Shown: positions 1-7,788, counted from the stretch's first letter. The stretch: DNA of 9,573 nucleotides from Marinosulfonomonas sp. (GCA_019090845.1 JAHRVD010000328.1:1-9573); one strand, 5' to 3'. Made by a program: numbers and translations. Notes: generated from the sequence alone by a model not told the origin.

Positions 1-1116
<1,116 letters not shown>

Positions 1117-1140
1117 ATCACGCCACTTTGGTGTTATCCC

Positions 1141-1168
1141 AAAGGGGGCCGTTCGCGGCCCCCTTTTT
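1141..1168 (+). terminator. Intrinsic terminator of groEL
   Basis: A perfect 8-bp GC-rich stem (1144-1151 with 1156-1163) encloses a TTCG tetraloop and is followed by five Ts (1164-1168). Three upstream As (1141-1143) can extend the stem into the T-run, which could let it act on antisense transcripts too. It lies 25 bases after the groEL stop, so it should end the groEL transcript. Confidence 0.93.
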
Positions 1169-1180
1169 CATGAGGTCTGG

Positions 1181-1663
1181 ATGCTTGAAACAATCGACCC
1201 GGCCACCCCGGCCGATTTTGACAGGATAGACGAGGTTCTTCGCGCGGCTTTTCCTAGCCCCGAGGAAGCAGTGCTGGTCGCCAGATTGCGAAAGGCTGGC
1301 GACATGGTTTTGGAACTTGTTGCCCGAGGGCCGGACATTGTCGGCTATATTGCAGTTTCGCAAATGGTTGCGCCAAAGGGCTGGTTGTGTCTGGCGCCCC
1401 TGGCGGTCGCGCCTGAAGCGCAGGGTCTCTGTATCGGGTCGCAGCTGACCCGGGCCGCCGTGAATTTCGCTGCAAAAGTGGCCAAGGCGCCAATCTGCGT
1501 GTTGGGCAAGGTGACTTTCTATGAGCGGCAGGGCTTTTCCAGAGCGCGCGCGGCGCAGATGCGTTCGCCCTATCCGATTGGTTCAACGATGCTAGCCGGG
1601 CCGGGGGACGACAGCGCACAAGGCGAATTGATCTACCCGGCTGCCTTTGACGGCCTGACATAA
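1181..1663 (+). CDS. GNAT-family N-acetyltransferase (YhbS-like)
   Basis: This is predicted to move an acetyl group from acetyl-CoA to an unknown amine, in the cytosol. The 160-residue length fits a single GNAT domain. Motif A lies at about residues 71-90 (LAPLAVAPEAQGLCIGSQL), with beta-strand 4 before the acetyl-CoA pyrophosphate loop. A later VLGKVTFYERQGF segment (107-119) resembles the VLGDxxYYxRFGF signature of the YhbS branch, and its Tyr114 is a candidate general acid. One oddity is that the loop reads Q-G-L-C-I-G, with Cys84 where the Q/R-x-x-G-x-G/A consensus has glycine. The ATG at 1181 is supported by GAGG at 1172-1175. The start lies only 13 bases after the T-run of the groEL terminator, so the gene depends on read-through or on a promoter overlapping the terminator or the groEL end. 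The substrate cannot be told from sequence. Confidence 0.85.
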   Translation: MLETIDPATPADFDRIDEVLRAAFPSPEEAVLVARLRKAGDMVLELVARGPDIVGYIAVSQMVAPKGWLCLAPLAVAPEAQGLCIGSQLTRAAVNFAAKVAKAPICVLGKVTFYERQGFSRARAAQMRSPYPIGSTMLAGPGDDSAQGELIYPAAFDGLT

Positions 1664-1679
1664 ATCCAGATTGGCGAAC

Positions 1680-1985
1680 CTAACTTGGTATCCCTGCCGG
1701 TTCGATCCGGGGTTCTTTATGAAACCAGTTGCTACCGGTGCTCACCACACAGCTGATGCCTTGGGTGTTTGTGACCAAAACCGTAAATGTGCCGGTTTCC
1801 TGCGACGCCCAAACCTCGACCACGGATTGCACCGATTGCAGTCCGCCGCCCACCAGATGCTCGGAAAACTGGGTTTCCAGACGGTTAATGACGGTTTCGC
1901 GATCGCCGCAGCTCGCTGCATGTGCCGGAGGTCCGGTTGCTGCCATTCCGAACAAGACCGCCGCAGTCAAAATACGTCTGAACAT
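1680..1985 (-). CDS. Small exported protein of unknown function
   Basis: The product is 101 residues. An N-terminal signal peptide is clear: a basic MFRR start, a hydrophobic stretch (residues 5-17) and a signal peptidase I site around AHA-A (residues 21-24), giving a mature periplasmic or secreted protein of about 78 residues. The mature part has exactly two cysteines (C26 and C79), which could form one disulfide. The middle segment (about 46-73) alternates small and hydrophobic residues, suggesting beta strands. I do not recognise a named family; similar short exported proteins are, to my recollection, common in Rhodobacteraceae. The start is well supported by AAAGGAG at 1992-1998, six bases before the ATG. 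The gene converges with the acetyltransferase gene across a 16-base gap with no terminator. It lies downstream of the LysR gene on the same strand, but the 139-base gap suggests its own promoter. Confidence 0.8.
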   Translation of the reverse strand: MFRRILTAAVLFGMAATGPPAHAASCGDRETVINRLETQFSEHLVGGGLQSVQSVVEVWASQETGTFTVLVTNTQGISCVVSTGSNWFHKEPRIEPAGIPS

Positions 1986-2124
1986 ATCAAACTCCTTTCG
2001 TTGCTGAATTGATGTTGGGGGCCGCTGGAAGCGGTTTTGTCCCTTCCATCTACTATTGATATCGGGACCGTTTGGGTGACTTGCAATTCACACGGGATCA
2101 CACTGTCGTCGTGGTGTGGCGAGG
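1986..2124. other. Intergenic spacer between LysR gene and small exported gene
   Basis: This 139-base gap should hold the promoter of the small minus-strand gene, but I cannot pick convincing -35 and -10 boxes. A short plus-strand hairpin (CCGCT 2022-2026, AGCGG 2030-2034) followed by TTTT resembles a weak terminator for plus-strand transcripts. A CACAC/GTGTG dyad near 2099-2118 has no T-run. No coding potential is convincing here. Confidence 0.4.
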
Positions 2125-3027
2125 TTAAAAAGACAAAAGCTCTTGGGCCAACAGGTCAAAAACCAACCGCACCCGGCGGCTGGTGTGAACCTCGCGATGA
2201 CAGACCAGCCAAACCGGAACGACCAGCGGATCAAGTTGTGGCAGCACCTGTTGCACCTGCGGTTCCTTATCGCCGATGTCTTGTGACATTATGCCGATGC
2301 CCGCCCCCTGCTTGACGTGCTCCCACTGGATAAGATGGCTGGTGGATACAATGGGAAAGTTTCGCTGCGTAAGGCTTAGGCCAAACAGCTTCAGCGCTTC
2401 TATCAGCTGTTCAGATCTGTCAAAGCCGATGAAGTCGGCGTTAGCAAAACCTTCTGGGTATTCAGGGTATCCCAATGTTTCCAAATACTTACCTGAAGCA
2501 TAAAGCCTGCCGTCTATGTCTCGGAGCTTGCGGGCAATCAGACTGGGTTGTTTGGGGCGATAGTTTCGAATGGCAATATCTGCCTCTCGTCGCCGCAGGT
2601 CACTTTCGGCGTTAGAGGCCACAATCTCAATGTCGATTCCGGGTTGCAGGTGGCGTAGTTTAGCGATGATTGGGGGCAGCCGAAATGCAGCGTCCACCTC
2701 GCTTGCGCTTATGCACACACTGCCTTGGATTGACTGCGACTGGCCGGATGCAGTCAGAGAAATTCGGCTTGCTGCCTCGCCCATCGCGCGGGTATGATCC
2801 AACAGTTCCAAGCCGCTGGGTGTCAGGGTCAGCCCTCGTCCAACACGCTCAAACAGCACGATACCCAGTTCTTTTTCCAACGCCGAGACTTGCCGCCCAA
2901 GCGTGGGTTGCGTCATCCCCAGCGCCCGAGACGCCGCCGACAGCGACCCTTCTTCGGCCGTTACAAGAAAAGCACGCGCCCGGTTCCAGTCGAATTTCAC
3001 TGATCGCCAATCCATGCAATAATGCAT
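2125..3027 (-). CDS. LysR-type transcriptional regulator
   Basis: The 300-residue product has the standard LTTR architecture. A winged helix-turn-helix lies at about residues 14-76, with the recognition region near 29-48 (SLSAASRALGMTQPTLGRQV) followed by the LysR signature LEKELGIVLFERVGRGLTLTPSG. A linker helix and a periplasmic-binding-like effector domain (about 100-295) follow. LTTRs bind DNA as tetramers and usually control a divergently transcribed target plus their own gene. That is the arrangement here, with the oxidoreductase gene 77 bases away. The ATG at 3027 is preferred because a GGA lies eight bases upstream; a second in-frame ATG at 3015 has no visible ribosome site. The effector is unknown. 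Reactive carbonyl or quinone compounds would fit the neighbour, but that is inference. Confidence 0.93.
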   Translation of the reverse strand: MHYCMDWRSVKFDWNRARAFLVTAEEGSLSAASRALGMTQPTLGRQVSALEKELGIVLFERVGRGLTLTPSGLELLDHTRAMGEAASRISLTASGQSQSIQGSVCISASEVDAAFRLPPIIAKLRHLQPGIDIEIVASNAESDLRRREADIAIRNYRPKQPSLIARKLRDIDGRLYASGKYLETLGYPEYPEGFANADFIGFDRSEQLIEALKLFGLSLTQRNFPIVSTSHLIQWEHVKQGAGIGIMSQDIGDKEPQVQQVLPQLDPLVVPVWLVCHREVHTSRRVRLVFDLLAQELLSF

Positions 3028-3070
3028 ATCACTATTCCATATTTAGTCAATTATCGTCGAATATTGCATG
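3013..3070. repeat. Perfect 9-bp inverted repeat across the LysR/oxidoreductase control region
   Basis: CATGCAATA at 3013-3021 is matched exactly by TATTGCATG at 3062-3070, with 40 bases between the arms. The left arm covers the first codons of the LysR gene and the right arm lies 34 bases before the oxidoreductase start. The spacing suits a looped or tetramer-bound pair of sites better than an RNA hairpin. Confidence 0.5.
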
Positions 3071-3104
3071 TGTTAAATGCTCCGTGAAATAGGAGGCGAG
3101 AGCC
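3028..3104. promoter_or_regulatory. Divergent promoter and operator region, LysR / oxidoreductase
   Basis: This is the AT-rich 77-base gap between two divergent genes. It must hold promoters for both, and LTTR sites are expected. A GCAT-N7-ATGC dyad at 3066-3080 is nested in the right arm of the larger inverted repeat and offers a candidate LTTR half-region. A TTGACT on the minus strand (about 3045-3050) could be a -35 for lysR, but no good -10 follows. The oxidoreductase ribosome site is AGGAGG at 3091-3096, eight bases before its ATG. Confidence 0.55.
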
Positions 3105-4091
3105 ATGTTAGCGATTGAATACGAAAAGTACGGAATGCCAAATGTCCTGAAAGTCAGAGACGTGCCAAAGCCGGTTCCGGGAAAAACCGACGTTCTTGTC
3201 AGGGTCCATGCAACCACGGTGACCTCCGGCGACCGATTGGCGCGCAGTCTTGATATGCCAGCCGGATTCGGCCTGATCGGACGTCTTGTGTTTGGCGTGT
3301 TTGGACCAAGGCGGCGCATTTTGGGAACCGAGTTCGCTGGTGAGGTCAGGGCCGTGGGCAGCCGGGTCACAAATTTCAAACCGGGCGACGAAGTTTTTGC
3401 CTTTCCCGGTGCCGGTTTTGGCGGTTACGCTCAATACGCAATTATTGGGCAGGATAAAGCTATCGCTTTGAAGCCCGCTGACCTTAGTTACAGTCAGGCA
3501 GCTGCGCTGTCATTTGGCGGCGGCACAGCGTTGAATTTCCTGCGCGACAAGGGCCATATCAAAAGTGGTGACAGGGTTCTTGTTATTGGGGCTGCCGGAA
3601 TAGTGGGCAGCGCCGCTGTTCAGCTTGCCAAGCATTTTGGGGCACATGTGACGGGTGTGTGCCACACCGGCAGTCTGGAAATGGTCCATTCTATCGGAGC
3701 AGATGAGGTGATTGACTATACAACCACCGACTTTGCCGTGACCGGGGCGACTTACGATATAATCGTCGACACCTCGGGCACCGCGACCTACCGGAAATGT
3801 GAAAACTCCCTGCGAGAAAACGGGCGGCTTTTGCTGGTTTCGGCCAATCTGTGGCAGCTATTGGGTATGGTCTTTGCGCGAAAGAAACGCGGAAAGAAGG
3901 CGATTGGCGGCTACGCACCTGAACGGGCTGAAGATTTGGTGTTTTTGGCTTCTTTGGCTGAGCAGGGTAAGTTCACGCCTTACATCGACCGGCAATTCCC
4001 GCTTGAACATGCTGCCAAAGCGCATGCTTTTTTTGAGAGCGGACACAAAAAGGGCAGCATTGTCATCACGGTAGAGAAAGACATCGCCTGA
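3105..4091 (+). CDS. Zinc-independent MDR NAD(P)-dependent alcohol dehydrogenase / quinone reductase-like protein
   Basis: This 328-residue protein belongs to the medium-chain dehydrogenase/reductase superfamily, quinone-oxidoreductase branch, expected to use NAD(P)H to reduce quinones or enones in the cytosol. An N-terminal GroES-like domain (about 1-125) contains ILGTEFAGEVRAVG (72-85) and the FKPGDEVFAF turn (91-100). A Rossmann domain follows with the dinucleotide loop VLVIGAAGIVGSAAVQLAK (158-176, AxxGxVG type). The N-terminal domain lacks the cysteine ligands of zinc alcohol dehydrogenases; the few cysteines visible are in the Rossmann half (for example C186). The C-terminus matches the family's usual HAAKAHAFFESGHKKGSIVI end. 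The start is fixed by a perfect AGGAGG eight bases upstream. Its position divergent from a LysR gene suggests inducible expression. The true substrate is not readable from sequence. Confidence 0.9.
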   Translation: MLAIEYEKYGMPNVLKVRDVPKPVPGKTDVLVRVHATTVTSGDRLARSLDMPAGFGLIGRLVFGVFGPRRRILGTEFAGEVRAVGSRVTNFKPGDEVFAFPGAGFGGYAQYAIIGQDKAIALKPADLSYSQAAALSFGGGTALNFLRDKGHIKSGDRVLVIGAAGIVGSAAVQLAKHFGAHVTGVCHTGSLEMVHSIGADEVIDYTTTDFAVTGATYDIIVDTSGTATYRKCENSLRENGRLLLVSANLWQLLGMVFARKKRGKKAIGGYAPERAEDLVFLASLAEQGKFTPYIDRQFPLEHAAKAHAFFESGHKKGSIVITVEKDIA

Positions 4092-4139
4092 CGGCCCGCA
4101 AGCTTTCGTTATTTGCAATACCGGCAAAATGCGCCAAGC

Positions 4140-4991
4140 ATGGCGTCTATGCGCTTATTCCTTTTGACAACGCTGGTCATGGTTGCCTTTGCCGGTAATT
4201 CGATCCTGAACCGGATGGCATTAACCGGCGACGAAACCGGGCCTGCCGCCTTTGCGATGGTTCGGCTTGGGGCTGGGGCCTTGTTCTTGCTGGCATTGAT
4301 CCGCTTGCAAAAAAAACCGGTTCCGTGGCGTGCGCCCGGGCGGATCTGGGGTGTTCTGACACTGGCGATTTATGTGCTTGGGTTTTCTTTTGCATACGTG
4401 TCTCTGCAGGCCGGGGTTGGCGCGTTGATCCTGTTTGCCGGTGTGCAGGTCACCATGTTCGCGGGTGCCTTGTGGTTGCGTGAACCTGTCCCGCTGGCGC
4501 GCTGGCTGGGCGCTGGTGTGGCCCTTGGCGGTCTGGTCGTGTTGCTGTGGCCCACGGGGGCATCACCGCCCGATCTGGTCGGAGCGATACTGATGGCAGC
4601 GGCGGCGTTTGGCTGGGGGATTTATTCGCTGCTCGGGCGCGGAATTGTCGATCCGCTGGGGGCTACGGGCGCAAATTTTGCGCTGGCGTTGCCGCTTGGT
4701 GTGGTGTGCTATTTGGCCTTGCCGGACGGGCTAGCGGCGCGGGGGGCGATGCTGGCGGTGCTAAGCGGGGCTGTGACATCGGGGGCGGGCTATGCGTTGT
4801 GGTATTTCGTATTGCAGCGTTTGCAATCGAGTGTTGCCGCGGTCGCGCAATTGACCGTGCCGTTGATTGCTGTCGCTGGCGGACTGTTGCTGCTGAATGA
4901 ACCGCTAAATCTGCGGTTTGTATTTGCCGCAGCACTGGTGATCAGTGGTGTATTGCTATCGCTATGGCGGGCGGGGGAAAAAACACAATAA
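4140..4991 (+). CDS. DMT-superfamily permease, EamA domain
   Basis: This is a predicted inner-membrane transporter of the drug/metabolite transporter superfamily, with about ten hydrophobic segments in two tandem EamA repeats (roughly residues 5-135 and 150-283). The first repeat opens with a helix containing AFAGNSILNRMAL and the second includes GAILMAAAAFGWGIYSLLGRG, both typical EamA openings. Members export metabolites or amino acids, but specificity cannot be assigned. The start is uncertain: the frame is open from a TTG at 4113, ATGs occur at 4140 and 4149, and none has a strong ribosome site. I chose 4140 because it keeps the first transmembrane helix with a short N-terminus. It follows the oxidoreductase gene by 48 bases on the same strand, so co-transcription under the LysR regulator is possible but unproven. 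Confidence 0.88.
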   Translation: MASMRLFLLTTLVMVAFAGNSILNRMALTGDETGPAAFAMVRLGAGALFLLALIRLQKKPVPWRAPGRIWGVLTLAIYVLGFSFAYVSLQAGVGALILFAGVQVTMFAGALWLREPVPLARWLGAGVALGGLVVLLWPTGASPPDLVGAILMAAAAFGWGIYSLLGRGIVDPLGATGANFALALPLGVVCYLALPDGLAARGAMLAVLSGAVTSGAGYALWYFVLQRLQSSVAAVAQLTVPLIAVAGGLLLLNEPLNLRFVFAAALVISGVLLSLWRAGEKTQ

Positions 4992-5050
4992 GATCAGTTA
5001 TTTTTGTGCGGGCCTAAAAAAAGCACCGATGATTGTTTAGATTTGTCGTT

Positions 5051-5779
5051 ATGCGTGTATTGCTGACAGCCTTGTTGCTTGTTCTTCCCGGAATTTCCCG
5101 GGCCGATTGCGTTGTGTTGTTGCACGGGCTGGCGCGCAGCGACATGTCGATGTTGGTTGTGGAACAATCGCTTGTGGCGGATGGATACCGCGTTGTTAAC
5201 ACCAACTATCCATCAACCAAGGCCAATATCGAGGTGTTGGTTCGTTCTGTCTTGCCACCGGCGGTGAACGCATGCGGGGATCAGGAAAAAGTGCATTTTG
5301 TGACCCACAGCATGGGCGGTATTCTGGTACGCGCGTGGTTGCAGGATAATCGCCCGACCAAGATGGGGCGGGTGGTCATGATGGCACCACCCAACCACGG
5401 TTCCGAAATTGTCGACACATTCGGTGATTTGGGTGCATTTACCTGGATCAATGGTCCGGCCCTGATCGAGCTGGGCACCGGGCCGGACAGTGTTCCCAAC
5501 CAATTGGGATTGCCCCGGTTCGAGTTGGGGGTGATTGCGGGAAACCTGTCACTGAACCCGGTTTATTCTTCGGTGATAGAAGGCGTGGACGACGGAAAGG
5601 TATCGGTTGCAAGCACACGGATCGCCGGAATGGACGACCACATCGTGATGCCGGTGACCCATACGTTTATGACGCTGAACCCGCTGGTGATCGCACAGGT
5701 CAAACTTTTCCTGAAGACCGGAAAATTTGACCACGAACTGACGGTGGGCAAGCTTATCGGCCAGATAGTGCGCTATTAA
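5051..5779 (+). CDS. Exported alpha/beta-hydrolase, lipase/esterase-like
   Basis: The 242-residue product starts with a signal peptide (hydrophobic residues 3-12, likely cleavage after ISRA at 18), so it should act in the periplasm or outside. The alpha/beta-hydrolase fold is indicated by [10 protein letters not shown] (oxyanion HG at 25-26) and the nucleophile elbow T-H-S-M-G-G with Ser87. The likely catalytic acid is in [11 protein letters not shown] (D180 or D181) and the likely histidine is H204 in VTHTF; H197 is a less conserved alternative. APPNHGS (about 114-120) matches the lipase PPNxGS motif. Cys20 and Cys75 could form a disulfide. An in-frame TTG at 5033 gives a longer form, but the ATG gives a better signal peptide. 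Neither start has a strong ribosome site. The substrate is probably a lipid or ester; this is inference. The stop lies two bases from the end of the opposing purK. Confidence 0.87.
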   Translation: MRVLLTALLLVLPGISRADCVVLLHGLARSDMSMLVVEQSLVADGYRVVNTNYPSTKANIEVLVRSVLPPAVNACGDQEKVHFVTHSMGGILVRAWLQDNRPTKMGRVVMMAPPNHGSEIVDTFGDLGAFTWINGPALIELGTGPDSVPNQLGLPRFELGVIAGNLSLNPVYSSVIEGVDDGKVSVASTRIAGMDDHIVMPVTHTFMTLNPLVIAQVKLFLKTGKFDHELTVGKLIGQIVRY

Positions 5780-5781
5780 GT

Positions 5782-6858
5782 TTAGCTGCCGGGCTCGATA
5801 ATCCGGTTCACATGGCCCATCTTACGACCCGGTCGCGCCTGCGATTTTCCATATAGGTGAATAGCCGCGCGCCCTTCTTTGGCGATCTCACCGATCTGCC
5901 GGACACTGTCCCCGATAAGGTTTTCCATCTCGACATCACAATGGCGGCTACCATCGCCAAGCGGCCAGCCAGCGACGGCGCGGATATGCTGCTCAAACTG
6001 GTCGATAGCACAGCCGTTTTGCGTCCAATGGCCAGAATTATGCACGCGCGGCGCAAATTCATTCACGATCAACCCGCCACCCGTCACAAACAGCTCAACC
6101 CCAATGACGCCAACATAATCCAGCGCGTTCAGGATGCGCGCGGCGATCAGAACGGCATTTGTGCGCTGAGCGCCGCTTAGCCGTGCAGGAACGCGCGTTG
6201 TGTGCAGTATGCCGTCAACGTGGATATTTTCGCCCGGATCAAAACAAGCAACCTGACCGTCCTGACTGCGCGCGCCGATCACCGAAACCTCATGGCTGAA
6301 ATCAACGAAACCTTCCAATAATGCCGGCGCACCTGCCATCGCGGTTATCGCCGTTTCAATGTCACCGGAATTGTTGATCCGCGCCTGTCCTTTGCCATCG
6401 TAACCCAGACGGCGGGTTTTCAGAATTGCAGGCGTATTGATGATGGCGACCGCCTGTTCCAGATCCGCCAGATTATCGACAACCGCGAAGGGCGCGGTTT
6501 TTAGCCCCAGACCTTGCAGGAATTCTTTTTCGCTCAGGCGATCCTGACTGATCTGCAACGCGTCGCGGTTTGGATAAACCGGGCGCAGGGCCTCCAGCAC
6601 ATCAAGCGCGCCGGTCGGGATGTTTTCAAACTCGTAAGTTATGACGTCGACCGAGGCGGCAAAACCCTTCAAAGCCGCAATGTCATCATAGCTGGCCGTG
6701 GTTACGCGATCGGCAACCTGCCCGGCGGGCGGTTCAGCGCCCGGCTCAAATATGTGGCATTTAAACCCAAGGCGGGCCGCTGCGACAGACAACATCCGCC
6801 CAAGCTGGCCACCACCCAGAATGCCAATCGTGGAACCGGGGGCAAGTGGCTCATTCAT
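5782..6858 (-). CDS. purK: N5-carboxyaminoimidazole ribonucleotide synthase PurK
   Basis: PurK carboxylates aminoimidazole ribonucleotide (AIR) with bicarbonate and ATP to give N5-CAIR, the step before PurE in purine synthesis. The 358-residue ATP-grasp protein shows the N-terminal [12 protein letters not shown] loop (12-23), TYEFENIP (74-81), the ATP-grasp [12 protein letters not shown] (147-158), ENIHVDGIL (210-218) and the metal/substrate segment [15 protein letters not shown] (266-280). The frame stays open upstream to 6927. The ATG at 6858 is preferred because it yields the canonical N-terminus and overlaps the purE stop in ATGAATGA. That overlap, with no clear ribosome site of its own, indicates translational coupling to purE. 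All key motifs are intact and the length is normal. Confidence 0.97.
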   Translation of the reverse strand: MNEPLAPGSTIGILGGGQLGRMLSVAAARLGFKCHIFEPGAEPPAGQVADRVTTASYDDIAALKGFAASVDVITYEFENIPTGALDVLEALRPVYPNRDALQISQDRLSEKEFLQGLGLKTAPFAVVDNLADLEQAVAIINTPAILKTRRLGYDGKGQARINNSGDIETAITAMAGAPALLEGFVDFSHEVSVIGARSQDGQVACFDPGENIHVDGILHTTRVPARLSGAQRTNAVLIAARILNALDYVGVIGVELFVTGGGLIVNEFAPRVHNSGHWTQNGCAIDQFEQHIRAVAGWPLGDGSRHCDVEMENLIGDSVRQIGEIAKEGRAAIHLYGKSQARPGRKMGHVNRIIEPGS

Positions 6859-7339
6859 CGCGCGGTTCGTCAGGAATTGATTGGGAAAGGGCTGCGCGCC
6901 AGTCGTCAAGTCGGCGCGCCAAAGCATCGTCCTGCAATGCTAAAATCGCGGCCGCCATCAACCCGGCATTTTGCGCACCCGCAGCCCCGATTGCCATCGT
7001 GGCGACCGGAAAGCCCTTGGGCATTTGCACGATTGAATAAAGACTGTCGACGCCGGACAGCGCCTTGGTTTGCACCGGCACTCCGATCACCGGAACCCGG
7101 GTCTTGGATGCCATCATGCCGGGCAGATGTGCAGCCCCGCCAGCGCCCGCAATGATAACCTGCAAGCCACGCCCGACCGCGGATTTCCCATAGTCCCATA
7201 ACCGATCAGGGGTGCGATGCGCCGATACGATTTTAGTTTCGTAAGGAACGCCCAAATCGTCCAGCACAAGGGCCGCTTCTTTCATGGTTGACCAGTCCGA
7301 CTGGCTGCCCATGATGATGCCCACTTTTAGGTCCGCCAT
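6851..7339 (-). CDS. purE: N5-CAIR mutase PurE, class I
   Basis: PurE converts N5-CAIR, made by PurK, to 4-carboxyaminoimidazole ribonucleotide (CAIR). The 162-residue product shows every class I signature: [10 protein letters not shown] (7-16), the SAHRTP catalytic histidine segment (39-44, His41), [14 protein letters not shown] (62-75), VIGVPV (84-89), [16 protein letters not shown] (103-118) and GAQNAGL (121-127). Class I PurE normally goes with PurK, which is present here. The ATG at 7339 has GGAG about seven bases upstream. The C-terminal codons overlap the purK start by eight bases. The gene lies 47 bases downstream of the ydcH-like gene on the same strand. It is intact and of normal length. 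Confidence 0.97.
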   Translation of the reverse strand: MADLKVGIIMGSQSDWSTMKEAALVLDDLGVPYETKIVSAHRTPDRLWDYGKSAVGRGLQVIIAGAGGAAHLPGMMASKTRVPVIGVPVQTKALSGVDSLYSIVQMPKGFPVATMAIGAAGAQNAGLMAAAILALQDDALARRLDDWRAALSQSIPDEPRDE

Positions 7340-7366
7340 GTCGTTGCTCCGAAAAAAGGAAGGCGC

Positions 7367-7394
7367 ACTATATCCCGATCAGGACGCTACGCAA
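7367..7394 (-). promoter_or_regulatory. Candidate purE promoter
   Basis: On the minus strand, TTGCGT (complement of 7389-7394) and TATAGT (complement of 7367-7372) are separated by 16 bases. The -10 matches the sigma-70 consensus at five of six positions and the -35 at three of six. It overlaps the last codons of the upstream small gene and would start transcription about 20 bases before purE. Read-through from upstream is an alternative. Confidence 0.3.
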
Positions 7395-7605
7395 TGATAT
7401 CGGGGGTCAATTCGTCCTCGATGACCGCAATCTGGTCTTTCAACCGCAGTTTTTGCTTTTTTAGCCGCCGGACAGTCAACTGGTTTATGCGTCCGCCTTC
7501 TTGCAGGCTGTGTATCGCCAGATCAAGATCTCGGTGCTCTTCGCGCAGAACTTCAAGTTTTACGCGCAAAACCTGTTCGTGGTTCATTTCGACGGGTGCG
7601 TTCAT
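7387..7605 (-). CDS. YdcH/DUF465-family small coiled-coil protein
   Basis: This 72-residue protein is rich in Glu, Arg, Lys and Leu with no hydrophobic membrane stretch, predicted to form a helical hairpin or coiled coil. The pattern LEVLREEHRDLDLAIHSLQ followed by RRLKKQKLRLKDQI and a short acidic tail fits the DUF465/YdcH family of small cytosolic proteins. In the family the basic KKxKLxLKDxI stretch (here about residues 49-59) is the most conserved part. The function of the family is not established. The ATG at 7605 has only a weak AGG-like ribosome site, but the MNAP start resembles relatives. It precedes purE and purK on the same strand and may share their transcript. Confidence 0.88.
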   Translation of the reverse strand: MNAPVEMNHEQVLRVKLEVLREEHRDLDLAIHSLQEGGRINQLTVRRLKKQKLRLKDQIAVIEDELTPDIIA

Positions 7606-7690
7606 GTATCATTTCTGCCTGTAACCGGGGCCTTGGCCTGACCATACCGGGAAATTGGCGCTGAGCAAAGAAAATGCCAGATTATATGGT

Positions 7691-7721
7691 CTTGTCGCGG
7701 GCCGGTTTGGTTCCCATATTA
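7691..7721 (+). promoter_or_regulatory. Putative RpoH (sigma-32) heat-shock promoter of hsp20
   Basis: CTTGTC at 7691-7696 resembles the sigma-32 -35 box (CTTGAA). TCCCATATT at 7712-7720 matches the -10 consensus CCCCATNTA at seven of the eight defined positions apart from the edges (mismatches only at the first and last bases). The spacer is 15-16 bases. Initiation near 7728 would give a leader of about 60 bases before the hsp20 start. Its position before a heat-shock gene supports the call. Confidence 0.6.
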
Positions 7722-7725
7722 GGAA

Positions 7726-7788
7726 CAGGTTGCCGCGTGCCGGGGCCTGAGTGCAAATGCTGACTGTCGCTTAATCAAGGACGTGTCG
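7726..7788 (+). ncRNA. ROSE-like RNA thermometer in the hsp20 leader
   Basis: The predicted leader folds into a 5' hairpin (CAGG 7726-7729 with CCTG 7746-7749, and CCG 7733-7735 with CGG 7741-7743), a weak middle region (AGT 7750-7752 with ACT 7763-7765) and a short 3' hairpin holding the ribosome site. In the last, GTC 7766-7768 pairs with GAC 7780-7782 and CTT 7770-7772 pairs with AAG 7777-7779, leaving G7769 bulged and a four-base loop. The UCGCU at 7767-7771 fits the U-U/C-GCU sequence that pairs with AGGA in ROSE elements, including the bulged G. Heat would melt this weak stem and expose AAGGA. The pairings are read by eye; no folding energy was computed. Confidence 0.6.

Noticed and set aside
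1671..2012. Plus-strand open frames over the small exported gene
   Set aside because: They are antisense to a gene with a clear signal peptide and a strong ribosome site, and show no protein features of their own.
2022..2038. Plus-strand hairpin CCGCT/AGCGG followed by TTTT
   Set aside because: It has a five-base stem and a short T-run, and no plus-strand gene ends nearby. It is noted in the spacer entry but is too weak to call a terminator.
6514..7155. 213-codon plus-strand open frame across purK and purE
   Set aside because: It is antisense to two genes with complete family motifs. Its composition (Arg, Pro and Ala rich) is typical of a shadow frame in GC-rich DNA.
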